Assembly: GCF_000739615.1 (NCBI RefSeq)
Contig: NZ_BATP01000060.1
Location: 1 to 64,000, forward strand
Length of the DNA: 64,000 bases
Reading direction: 5' to 3'
Origin: Haloferula sp. BvORR071
Lineage (GTDB): Bacteria; Verrucomicrobiota; Verrucomicrobiia; Verrucomicrobiales; Akkermansiaceae
Of this stretch, positions 55,349 through 63,649 are shown piece after piece. Both the position numbers and the translations under genes were made by a program. Every line of letters begins with the position of its first letter. Position 1 is the first letter of the stretch. Below the pieces are notes generated by a model that saw only the letters and a list, made by a program, of their open reading frames with translations, was not told the origin of the DNA and made no database searches.

Positions 55349-56776
55349 GTGCAAGCGTCCAGCGTTCTCAAAGGCCTGCTCTGTCTCTCCGGCTGGGGAG
55401 TGGCAGCTTGGCTCCTTTTCGCCCAGCCGCTGGAGCCGTTGCGGCTATCCGCGGCAGGTTCGTCTCAGGCGGCTGCCAAGACGATGTCGAGTCCGCTGGC
55501 AAAGACCTTTCAGGACTGGAGTGCTGATCCCGGGCTCTCCGGCGCCCTGCTCGGGCTGTGCGTGCTGAATGAGAAGGGCGAGCCGCTCTATGCCTCGCCA
55601 CTGGCTGAGACCGCCCTCTGTCCTGCTTCTGCTTTCAAGACGGTTGCCACCGCGGCCGCGCTGGATTTGTTAGGCCCGGACTTCCGCTTCGAGACGACCT
55701 TGAATGCCACGGCGCCCTCCGGTGACGGCGGAGTGCTGCACGGCAATCTGGTCCTCGTCGGCAGCGGTGATCCCACCTTGTCTTCGGAAGATATCGAGAG
55801 CATGGCGAAGGAGGCCGCGCAGTCCGGCCTCAAGCAGGTGAATGGGATGGTACTGGTGGATGCCTCGGTCTTTCCACCGCGTCCCGCCAACGATCACTGG
55901 AATTGGGGCGATATCGGGAATGCCTACGGTGCGGGTGCCTTTGGCATCAATGTCGACCATAACCGAATGATCATCTCACTCCAGCCGGGAGCGGGGCAGG
56001 GAGATGCTGTTGCCGTCTCCGGGACTAGCCCATCAGTAGAGGGTTTGCAGTGGCTGAATTATCTCAGCACGGGTCCGGCGGGAAGCGGTGACCAGGTGGT
56101 GATCTACTCGGAACCCTATGGTAAGACGGTGACTCTCCATGGCACCGCGCCGGCTGGAGAAAAGGACTTCGAGGTTTCCGCGGCGATTCCTGACCCGCCG
56201 GCTCTCGCGCAATCGCTCCTCAAGGCGGCGCTCGCGAAGGCGGGGATCAAGGTGCTGGGTCAGAGCGTGAATCAGCGCGGTGATTTCATCCCGCTGGTGA
56301 CGCATCGCTCCACTCCGCTGCCGGAAATCATCGATCACCTGCACTACGTGAGCGACAATCTGGAAGCGCAGTGCCTCTTTCTCACCATGGGCCGCGTGCG
56401 CCAAGGCGATCCGGCGGCGGTGCTCAAGGAATACTGGGAAAGCAAGGGTGTGAGCTTCTCCGGGTTGCGCTTGATCGATGGCAGCGGACTGGCCCGTGCG
56501 ACGATGATCCGGCCGCTTGATCTGGCGAAGATCAATCACATCGCCCGTCACGGCTCGCAGGGTGAACGCTTCCGCGCCAGCCTCAAGAGCTACCTCGATG
56601 GCAAGGTGCGAGCCAAGCTCGGCGCGATGTCCGGCGTGAAGACCGAGGTGGGATTCCTCACCATGCCCGATGGCAGGGAGCTGACCTATGCGCTGATGGC
56701 GAATGGTCTCGATCCTTCTTTCGACTACGGGCCGCTGCGCGAACGGCTCCTCGAAGCCGTCCGCACGCAGCTCTAG
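55349..56776 (+). CDS. dacB: D-alanyl-D-alanine carboxypeptidase/endopeptidase (PBP4 type)
   Basis: 475 residues from a GTG at 55349 (the frame is open upstream in antisense). A signal-anchor region precedes the penicillin-binding domain with SxxK (SAFK, Ser94-Lys97), SDN in VSDNLEAQC and, in place of KTG, AKLGAMSGVKTEVGF. The KLG variant of the third motif is unusual. It trims or cleaves peptidoglycan cross-links in the periplasm. Divergent from the sigma fusion 1 gene with 117 bp between the starts. Confidence 0.9.
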   Translation: MQASSVLKGLLCLSGWGVAAWLLFAQPLEPLRLSAAGSSQAAAKTMSSPLAKTFQDWSADPGLSGALLGLCVLNEKGEPLYASPLAETALCPASAFKTVATAAALDLLGPDFRFETTLNATAPSGDGGVLHGNLVLVGSGDPTLSSEDIESMAKEAAQSGLKQVNGMVLVDASVFPPRPANDHWNWGDIGNAYGAGAFGINVDHNRMIISLQPGAGQGDAVAVSGTSPSVEGLQWLNYLSTGPAGSGDQVVIYSEPYGKTVTLHGTAPAGEKDFEVSAAIPDPPALAQSLLKAALAKAGIKVLGQSVNQRGDFIPLVTHRSTPLPEIIDHLHYVSDNLEAQCLFLTMGRVRQGDPAAVLKEYWESKGVSFSGLRLIDGSGLARATMIRPLDLAKINHIARHGSQGERFRASLKSYLDGKVRAKLGAMSGVKTEVGFLTMPDGRELTYALMANGLDPSFDYGPLRERLLEAVRTQL

Positions 56777-56788
56777 TAGAGCTCGGGC

Positions 56789-57559
56789 TTACTCCTCCTT
56801 GTCGTCGTCGTCCTTCTGGTCCTCCACCTGCTTGCGCAGCTTGCGGAGTTCCTTGCGCAGGGCCTCGATCTCCTTGTCCTGGCGATCGAGGCGTCGCATC
56901 AGCTCGACGAAGGGACGCTGGGCTTGGTCGGGGCGGGCATCGCGCTTCTCTTCCTCCGGCTTGGGCCCGAGCGGGGAAACGACCAAGGTCCTGCGTTCCC
57001 CGCGATGGAGGAGTTCAAGTGCCACCGGTTTGCCCTGCTTGCCAGCCTTCTCAACGGAATCGCGCAGCGGCTCGAGGCCGGCAATCTTCTCGCCATCCGC
57101 GGCGATGATGATGTCGTCCACTTCGATTCCGGCCTGCGCGGCAGGTGAGCCCTCCTCCACGTGATTGACCCGGGCGCCGGCATTTTCGCCGAGGCCGAGG
57201 TGCATCCGCACGAAGGGATCGATCGGCTCGACCGCGACTCCGATCCGCCACTGCGGCAAAGCTTGGGCTTCCTGGAAATCCGGCTGGGTGAGCTCTCCGA
57301 GGCTCATCTGTCGGCGCAGGCGCTCCATCCGCCCGCGTTCGGGTGCGCGCTCACCAGGTCGGGCTTCCTCGGGAACCATCATGCCTCCGCGCTGGACGCG
57401 GTCATGGATCTCGTCGCGCCGCGCTTCGGGGTGGTTCTCCTCGGCTGGCCGATCAGCGTCGCGGAGCCGCTCCAGATCGCGGAACTCTTGGGCATGAGTG
57501 ACAAGAGAGAGCGAAACAAGGGCCAGGACGGCAGCTGGAATCTTGGGAATTGTGTTCAT
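56789..57559 (-). CDS. Periplasmic PDZ-domain protein
   Basis: 256 residues, signal peptide to SLVTHAQ. An Arg/Glu-rich linker, one PDZ domain at ~105-195 (VEPIDPFVRMHLGLGENAGARVNHVEEGSPAAQAG with GVEVDDII-like IEVDDIIIAADGEKIAG) and a C-terminal coiled coil (LRKELRKLRKQVEDQKDDDDKEE). No protease domain, so a scaffold or adaptor. Confidence 0.88.
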   Translation of the reverse strand: MNTIPKIPAAVLALVSLSLVTHAQEFRDLERLRDADRPAEENHPEARRDEIHDRVQRGGMMVPEEARPGERAPERGRMERLRRQMSLGELTQPDFQEAQALPQWRIGVAVEPIDPFVRMHLGLGENAGARVNHVEEGSPAAQAGIEVDDIIIAADGEKIAGLEPLRDSVEKAGKQGKPVALELLHRGERRTLVVSPLGPKPEEEKRDARPDQAQRPFVELMRRLDRQDKEIEALRKELRKLRKQVEDQKDDDDKEE

Positions 57560-57683
57560 GATGCTATCCTGAAAAGCGCCTCACCGGGGGCTTTCTTGTC
57601 TGCCCGAAATGTAAAAAGGGGGACAAGGCGGATTTTACGGGAGCTTGACGGACGCGGGCTGCTCCGCGAGCAAGGGTAAGTCC

Positions 57684-58604
57684 ATGAAAGCCTGTCCACT
57701 GCTCCTCCTCGCATTCGCGCTAGCCTTGCCATTGCATGCCGCACCCTCGGATGAGGATTTGCTGAAGTTCGTGAAGGAGCGGGCGAAGCTGGAGCGCCTG
57801 ACTCCGCAGCCGGTGGACATGGCGGCGAGGGTGGCGCTGCTTTGCGGAGAACCTGGGAAGAGATCTCTCAAGGAAGGCCCTCACGAAGGCGCAAAGTTCG
57901 TGATCTATTCCAATGACGCGGCGGCACTGCCGGTCTTCGATCCTTGGGGTAAGTTCCCGGAGGGCAGCCTGCTGTTGAAGGAGAAACAGGGCAGGGAGGA
58001 CGACAAGACCAAGCTCTACACCGGCATGTTGAAGCGCGAGGCGGGATACTTTCCCGAGTGCGGGGATTGGGAGTTTTTCACTGTGGATGCCGAAGCCGCG
58101 AAGATCACCGAGCGCGGCAAGCTTGCGAACTGTGCCACCTGTCACGAAGAGTATCAGAAAGGCGACTTTGTGACGAAGGTCTACGCTGCACCGGTGCAGT
58201 TGAGTGGCGGTCGTATTGTCCTGCACTCCAGCAAGGCTCAGGTTCAGGGCGAGAAACTCCAATACGAGGAAAAGCAAGAGAAGAACACTTTGGGCTTCTG
58301 GGTGAATCCTGCGGACTGGGCCTCCTGGCATTTTCAGGTCGCGAAACCGGGAACCTACACGATCCACGTTTGGCAAGGTTGCGGCAAGGGAAGTGGCGGC
58401 AGTGAGGTGGAACTGAAGTGCGCCGGGCAGAGCGCGAAGTTCACCGTGGAGGACACGGGGGGCTTCCAGAACTTCAAGGAGCGGGAGGTGGGCCAGGTGA
58501 CTTTCGACACGGCAGGGCCGCAGGCACTGGAGGTGCATGCTCTTTCGAAGCCCGGTGCCGCGGTGATGGATCTGCGGCAGGTGACTCTGGTGCCGGTGAA
58601 GTAG
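57684..58604 (+). CDS. Cytochrome P460-family protein with C-terminal accessory domain
   Basis: 306 residues, signal peptide to LPLHAAPS. The P460-type fold (VIYSNDAAALPVFDPWGKFPEG, YTGMLKREAGYFPECGDWEFF) includes a haem-binding CATCH motif (~149-153). The C-terminal ~115 residues (TLGFWVNPADWASWHFQVAKPG ... LRQVTLVPVK) resemble the accessory domain that ends the fucosidase of this window. Periplasmic; redox role unknown. Confidence 0.85.
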   Translation: MKACPLLLLAFALALPLHAAPSDEDLLKFVKERAKLERLTPQPVDMAARVALLCGEPGKRSLKEGPHEGAKFVIYSNDAAALPVFDPWGKFPEGSLLLKEKQGREDDKTKLYTGMLKREAGYFPECGDWEFFTVDAEAAKITERGKLANCATCHEEYQKGDFVTKVYAAPVQLSGGRIVLHSSKAQVQGEKLQYEEKQEKNTLGFWVNPADWASWHFQVAKPGTYTIHVWQGCGKGSGGSEVELKCAGQSAKFTVEDTGGFQNFKEREVGQVTFDTAGPQALEVHALSKPGAAVMDLRQVTLVPVK

Positions 58605-58610
58605 GCGTGA

Positions 58611-59210
58611 TCACCTCACCATCTTGCGGAAGGTCAGATTGATCCGGGGCGTGGTGATCTTCGCGGCCTTCGGCAACTGGTGTTGCCAGTGTCGCTGGGT
58701 CTCGCCCTTCATCACCAGGAGGCTGCCATTCTCTAGCGTCAGCTCGACCTTCTCCTTCGTCTCCTTGTGCCGGAAGGCGAAGCGCCGCTTCGCCCCGAAA
58801 CTCAGCGAGGCAATCGCGGAATCGCGAGCGATCTCCTTTTCATCATCGCTGTGCCAGCCCATGCTTTCGCTGCCGTCGTGGTAGAGGTTGAGCAGGCAGG
58901 AGTTGAAGCTCTCCCCGGATATTCGCTCCGCTGCTGACTTCAATTCTAACAGCTTAGTGTTCCACGGCAGCGCCTGCTTGGTGGTGCCGGAGTAAGTGTA
59001 GTCGCAGCCAGCATCCCCATACCATGCCACCTTGCGCGCGGTCACGATCCGCTTGCCGAAGATCACCACCTCATCATTCTTCCACGGCACGCCATCCATG
59101 AGGCTGCTGAAATAACGGGATGCTTCCTCTTCCGGAAAAATCCTGCCGTAATAAATCACCGTGCCATCACAGGGCAGAAGGTTGGTCCCGCTGGCGTGAA
59201 AGAGATCCAT
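58611..59210 (-). CDS. AlkB-like 2-oxoglutarate/Fe(II) dioxygenase
   Basis: 199 residues, start ATG at 59208-59210. The double-stranded beta-helix with HxD (GWHSDDE), second His (HWQHQLPKA) and the RxNxxxR (PRINLTFRKM) motif matches AlkB/ALKBH2-type demethylases that repair methylated bases in DNA or RNA. Convergent with the P460 gene, 6 bp apart. Confidence 0.93.
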   Translation of the reverse strand: MDLFHASGTNLLPCDGTVIYYGRIFPEEEASRYFSSLMDGVPWKNDEVVIFGKRIVTARKVAWYGDAGCDYTYSGTTKQALPWNTKLLELKSAAERISGESFNSCLLNLYHDGSESMGWHSDDEKEIARDSAIASLSFGAKRRFAFRHKETKEKVELTLENGSLLVMKGETQRHWQHQLPKAAKITTPRINLTFRKMVR

Positions 59211-59230
59211 ATTCGCTTCAGGTTGCGGAC

Positions 59231-59908
59231 TCAACCTTCCAGCATCGCATCCAGCTTTTGCATCTCCGCGACTTGCCACTTCATCGCGCCGACTTGCTCC
59301 GTGGCGTCGTCGATCTCCAGCGGGGAAGCGTCCAGGGTGAGGTGGGCGAGCTGGTTCCGGGTGGTTTCCGTGTTCCGCGCGAGATCTTCCAGCTGGGTGA
59401 TCACGCCGGACATCTTCGCCGCGACCGCTTCGGCTCCGACCTTCGAGCGCGCTACTAGCGCCAGCTTGTGGCACAGTGGCCAGAGCGAGTAGAGGGAGTC
59501 GCGCGTCCGGCGCGCGAGTTCCTCCCGTAGTTCCGCAGGAAGATAGGGGTTGGCCTCATCCTTCGCCGCGTTCTGCAGGGCTAGCAATTCTCGGACCGCC
59601 TTGAGGAATGCTTCCTTCACCGCGTTGTCGGGGAAGGGCACCTTGAAGCGCAAGGTGCTGATCAATTGATCCTGCTCGCCCGTGTCCTGAAGAAGCTTTA
59701 GAGCCGCCGCGTAGTCATGCTTCTCCACTGCAGCACCCGCCCTGCCTGATTTCGACAGCAGCCGGTAAGCCAGCCAGCCGAGGATGCCCAAGAGCAGCAA
59801 TCCACCGCCGATAACGAGGGTGGCTTTCCAGAAGTAGATCGCTACGGCCAGCACGGCTAGACCGATCAGCCAACCGATAACGCCTGCGCCTGAGGAATCC
59901 TGGGCCAT
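59231..59908 (-). CDS. Membrane protein with helical cytoplasmic domain
   Basis: 225 residues. Two N-terminal transmembrane helices (~10-26, 30-50; VIGWLIGLAVLAVAIYF and LVIGGGLLLLGILGWLAYRLL) and a helical soluble domain with coiled-coil-like periodicity. Start at ATG 59906-59908. No family recognised. Confidence 0.75.
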   Translation of the reverse strand: MAQDSSGAGVIGWLIGLAVLAVAIYFWKATLVIGGGLLLLGILGWLAYRLLSKSGRAGAAVEKHDYAAALKLLQDTGEQDQLISTLRFKVPFPDNAVKEAFLKAVRELLALQNAAKDEANPYLPAELREELARRTRDSLYSLWPLCHKLALVARSKVGAEAVAAKMSGVITQLEDLARNTETTRNQLAHLTLDASPLEIDDATEQVGAMKWQVAEMQKLDAMLEG

Positions 59909-59982
59909 GGGCTGGAATGCTATCCCCGGCCTCAGCCTCCTGCCAGTAGAATGCACCGCGAAAATCGCAAGCGGCCAGCCGT

Positions 59983-61284
59983 CTAATCCCCAAATTCCTT
60001 CCGCAACTCTCCCGGCAATTCATTCCGCCCGAGCCATTCCCGCGCCGCGGCCTGGTCCTCCACCAGCCATCCCGAGATGAGGTGACGGTAGAGCCGCACC
60101 TGCAATTCCTCCGACTGGATGCGCGGGACCTCCGCCAGAGCGATCACAGCATTCCTGGTGGCGGGGCGTGGAGTCTCCGGCTTCTCAAGCTCATCGGGAA
60201 TGAAGAGTGATCCGGAGCGATTGTTTTCATTGGGCACGGCACCCGCGATCAGGCCCGCCGCCCTCTTTTCGGGGATCTCGTCAGTGAAGCGGCGCAGGGT
60301 CGAAAACAGCATCGAGAGATCGTCCTCGCGCGCCAATCCAGCGAGCACGCCATCGAGAGCCGCCTCGCGCGGTTTTCCCGGCTCCATATGACTCACCGAT
60401 TGGAGTGCTCCGGCTAGGTCGGACTTCACCCATTCCTTATAGACCGGGTGATAGGACCACGGCTGAACCAACTCGGGGAATTCGTGCAACAATGTCAGCC
60501 GGGCCTCGTAGCCAGGCAGGCCTCCTAACAGGAGGTGGAAGCCTTGGGTCTTGAGGGGCGGTTCGAGCGAGTCCACGAAGGACCTCATCTCGGCCATCGT
60601 CAGGTTCTTGAATTTCGGCTGGGCGTGCAGGGTTGCTATGTCCTGCCACTCTTCGGGGATTTCCCGGATGGCGCGGGCGATGCGGGGAAGGTCATCGCCC
60701 AAGGCCTCGATGGCCTTGCCAACCATATGCGTGACGTTGCCGTTGTTGTCGTTTTTGAAGGTCTTCTTGAAGTAGTCCAAGGTGGCATCCGGGTCTTTGC
60801 CGATCCAGGCAGCGGTCACCATGAAGCCGCGGAATCCCGCCGCGTGGGCCCATGCCATCGCGGCTTCCGGATCCACTTCGGTCCAAGCGGCGACGATCAG
60901 ATCCTGGATGCCCCCGGCTTCGGGAGCGCCGGGCTTGCTCACAATCTGGAGCGCTTCCCTCGATAGAGCCCGTTTCCAGTCCTCCGGCTTGAAGCGCGAT
61001 ACCAACTCAAGGACAGCCAGGGTGCGGTCCGCTTCATTCCCGATGGCCGCCAGCGCCCGAAGCTGCTTGAACAAGCCATCGCCTTCGAGAGGCAGGGTGT
61101 TTGTTTTTTCAGGCAGTGGCGTGGGAAGTACGGCGGACTGTAGCTGCGGAGACTTTGCTTGGGCTGGCGGATTGGAATCCTTTCCTGCGGTCTTGGCATC
61201 CATGTAGCGACGGGTGCCGATGCTCAGCGCGGACATGCCCAGCAGGAGGGAGACGGTGGCAATCGTGGTGGTGCGGGCTTTCAT
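59983..61284 (-). CDS. Membrane-anchored periplasmic helical-repeat protein (partner of sigma fusion 2)
   Basis: 433 residues from the ATG at 61282-61284. Signal-anchor TTIATVSLLLGMSALSIGTR, then repeats such as AWTEVDPEAAMAWAHAAG and WIGKDPDATLDYF, ending AAAREWLGRNELPGELRKEF. It resembles the 52-53 kb protein in layout and C-terminus. It overlaps the sigma fusion 2 stop by four bases (ATGA), so translation is coupled. The frame is open upstream to 61521 only through the overlapping gene. Confidence 0.87.
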   Translation of the reverse strand: MKARTTTIATVSLLLGMSALSIGTRRYMDAKTAGKDSNPPAQAKSPQLQSAVLPTPLPEKTNTLPLEGDGLFKQLRALAAIGNEADRTLAVLELVSRFKPEDWKRALSREALQIVSKPGAPEAGGIQDLIVAAWTEVDPEAAMAWAHAAGFRGFMVTAAWIGKDPDATLDYFKKTFKNDNNGNVTHMVGKAIEALGDDLPRIARAIREIPEEWQDIATLHAQPKFKNLTMAEMRSFVDSLEPPLKTQGFHLLLGGLPGYEARLTLLHEFPELVQPWSYHPVYKEWVKSDLAGALQSVSHMEPGKPREAALDGVLAGLAREDDLSMLFSTLRRFTDEIPEKRAAGLIAGAVPNENNRSGSLFIPDELEKPETPRPATRNAVIALAEVPRIQSEELQVRLYRHLISGWLVEDQAAAREWLGRNELPGELRKEFGD

Positions 61285-63194
61285 CGATTCTCGGGTGGTT
61301 GGGTTTCGAGGGCTTCGCGGACGCTTTGCGGGATCTCGTGTTGCCCCATCCATTCGCGGCATTTGCGGGCGGAAGATTCCCTGCTCCCCAGCCACTCCTG
61401 GAGGTTGCGGGTCAGGGTTCTTTCCCGGAGCTCGCGGTCCTGCATGCGCAGGCTCAACTCTGCTCCGAGCTGCGGTCCGCAACGATCGCCCACCAGCAGC
61501 ATCAGAGGATCGCTGGTCCACTCAGGGTGCCGGTCAAGGAACTCGACGGCATCGGCGGACTCATAGTTGCCGAGCCGTGTGAGGATACCTGCCTTGGCCT
61601 GCTCGCGCGCCTTGGCCTCCGGGAGCTTTTCGATCGCGGCGATGGCGCTTTTCAGATCCGGGTCACTATCCCAATCGGCGAAGAAGCTTTCGATGTCGGC
61701 GCGCTGTCTTGCATCCTTGTCGGAGAGCAGAAGCTCGAAGGCCTTTGCGTGTTGGTTGTAGTCACCGAAGGTCTTGAGGCTCGCCGCGATGATTGCACTG
61801 CGCTGCGGGCCTTCGCCCAGGACGGCGAGCACCCGCTCCAGATCATCCAGCCCGAACTTGGCCACGATCGACCTGAGCGCGACGATCCGGTCATTCTCTC
61901 CAGGGATCACATCCAGTGCCTTCACCGCGGCGGCGGGATCCTTGAGCGCAAGGCTGGCCAGCACTTGCACGAGGGGCTGGCGTGCCTGTGCGTCGTGGCC
62001 GGTAGCGCCCGGGAGATTCCGGGTCACCCAGTCGATCGCCGCGGCTGGATCATTCTCGCCCCAAGTCTTGAGGATCGTTTGGGGAATTTCTCCGCCCAAG
62101 GTCTTCTTCGCCCATCCCGCCGCGCCCAGAGGATGGCGCTTGGTCCAGGCCGAGAGGAAGAGTCGGAAGTTGTTCGAATCCGTTTTGACACCGAGCACCT
62201 GGAGTTGTCCCGCAGTTTCCTCGAACTGGTCGGGTGCGAGTTCCCCGATGAAGATCAGCATCTGGCGGGGCTGCTCGACGCGGCTGGTAATGGCGAGGAT
62301 GCTGCGGAGGCGCTCGAGCCGCTCCGCGGAGCTGGCAGGGTTTCGCCTTTCGTTGCGGGTGCGGGCGGATGAGCGATCCTCATGGTTCTCCAAGGCGGCG
62401 ACTGAATGACTTCCATCTGCTTCCGGATCCTCAGAACTACTGCGGAAGGCGTAGCCGAGCGAACTCATGAAAACCAAGGCGGCGACAGCGATGGCGGACT
62501 TCTGGGCGGTGCTCATGGCGAGATGGAGGTTCAGGATTTGGGGCGCGATCGGTATGGTGTTTTTGGCCGCTGCAGTCACAATCAGGACCAGAGAACCCGG
62601 GATCGGCGGTGCTGCTTGGGCGGGTAGCAAGGTGGCGAGGGCCACGGCAGAGGTCGCGATCCCTTGCTTGGCCAGAAGGGCGCGAAGTTTTTCCAATGCG
62701 CGCGCGGCCCGCTTCTTCGCCGCCTCTTCGTTCAGCCCGAGCTGTCGCGCCACCGCGGCATGCGGCTCATTCCGGTAATAGCGCAGCAGCAGCACTTCGC
62801 GGTCCGCGGCGGGCAAGCGGTTGACCAGGGCGTCGACCACCGGAGCCATGGCCGACCAATCGGGTTCAGGCGTGTTGTCCATGGCATGGGGATCATGGTT
62901 GGCGAGTTCGCGCTTCCTGCGACGTTCCTCGGAACGCACCAAGTCGATTGCCAGATGTTGGGTGACGCGGTGCAGCCAAGCACTCAGGGTGAGCTTCTCC
63001 GGGATCAACGCAGCGCGCTCTGCCAGACGCACAAAGGCATTCTGAGCCACATCGCGCGCCAAGTCTTCATTCGCGGTGACCCGCCGCGCGACGCCCAGCA
63101 CCATCGCCAGATAACGCTCCACCAGCACGCGGAAGGCCGCTTCATCGCGGCCCGCGGCGAATCGTTCGAGCAGTTCCCGGTCGGAGGCTTGCAT
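61281..63194 (-). CDS. ECF sigma factor fused to membrane segment and periplasmic repeats (pair 2)
   Basis: 637 residues, paralogue of the 53-55 kb gene. Sigma region 2 (~15-95, ATARRV-like VARRVTANEDLARDVAQNAFVRLAER) and region 4 (~118-175, LPAADREVLLLRYYRNEPHAAVARQLGLNEE) are followed by an Ala/Pro linker and a membrane segment ~232-250 (KSAIAVAALVFMSSLGYAF). The periplasmic part has repeats such as WGENDPAAAIDWVTRN and WTKRHPLGAAGWAKK and ends SARKCREWMGQHEIPQSVREAL. Downstream coupled gene is its repeat partner. Confidence 0.92.
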   Translation of the reverse strand: MQASDRELLERFAAGRDEAAFRVLVERYLAMVLGVARRVTANEDLARDVAQNAFVRLAERAALIPEKLTLSAWLHRVTQHLAIDLVRSEERRRKRELANHDPHAMDNTPEPDWSAMAPVVDALVNRLPAADREVLLLRYYRNEPHAAVARQLGLNEEAAKKRAARALEKLRALLAKQGIATSAVALATLLPAQAAPPIPGSLVLIVTAAAKNTIPIAPQILNLHLAMSTAQKSAIAVAALVFMSSLGYAFRSSSEDPEADGSHSVAALENHEDRSSARTRNERRNPASSAERLERLRSILAITSRVEQPRQMLIFIGELAPDQFEETAGQLQVLGVKTDSNNFRLFLSAWTKRHPLGAAGWAKKTLGGEIPQTILKTWGENDPAAAIDWVTRNLPGATGHDAQARQPLVQVLASLALKDPAAAVKALDVIPGENDRIVALRSIVAKFGLDDLERVLAVLGEGPQRSAIIAASLKTFGDYNQHAKAFELLLSDKDARQRADIESFFADWDSDPDLKSAIAAIEKLPEAKAREQAKAGILTRLGNYESADAVEFLDRHPEWTSDPLMLLVGDRCGPQLGAELSLRMQDRELRERTLTRNLQEWLGSRESSARKCREWMGQHEIPQSVREALETQPPENR

Positions 63195-63201
63195 GCTTGG
63201 T

Positions 63202-63640
63202 TCAAGCCATATCCGGCACGGGGGCGGGGACGGGACAGGAAAACTGCTTCTTTGTTTCGTGAACCGATGGGGTCCGACTCCTCCCCTTATTTCTCAATCT
63301 CTTTGCCGGATGCCGGTTGGGGCCTTCCAGGAAAGAATCCGCATCGGCAGAGAAGGTGCCGTCTTCCCCTTTGGTAAGACCGAAAGCACGGCCGCCACCC
63401 TTGCCGTAGTCCAAGGACACGCTGGGATCGCCTCGCCCATGTCCCTGATCCAAGCCCCCCCGGCCAAGGCTTCCCGTTTACAGTCATGCGGAAGCGTGGA
63501 TCTTTCAGTAGCTCGGGCGCGGGATGGGCGATGCCAGCCTCTGTTAGAATCTTCGAAGCTCGTGTCTTTGTGCCATTGGTCTTGGCGTTAAGCGCTCGTT
63601 GGGCGAGCGGCACCAGCCATTTTCCGGATCCCCTCGTCAT
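63202..63640 (-). pseudogene. Small hypothetical protein, frameshifted at a run of seven G
   Basis: The frame from the ATG at 63638-63640 reads sensibly to VNGKPWPGG. At ~63455-63463 seven G lie where six would keep frame: with six, the reading continues as LDQGHGRGDPSVSLDYGKGGGRAFG and on to 63202. As given, the frame runs on in low-quality sequence. Function unknown. It follows the neighbouring partial gene by 9 bp. Confidence 0.55.
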
Positions 63641-63649
63641 GCGGGCAAG

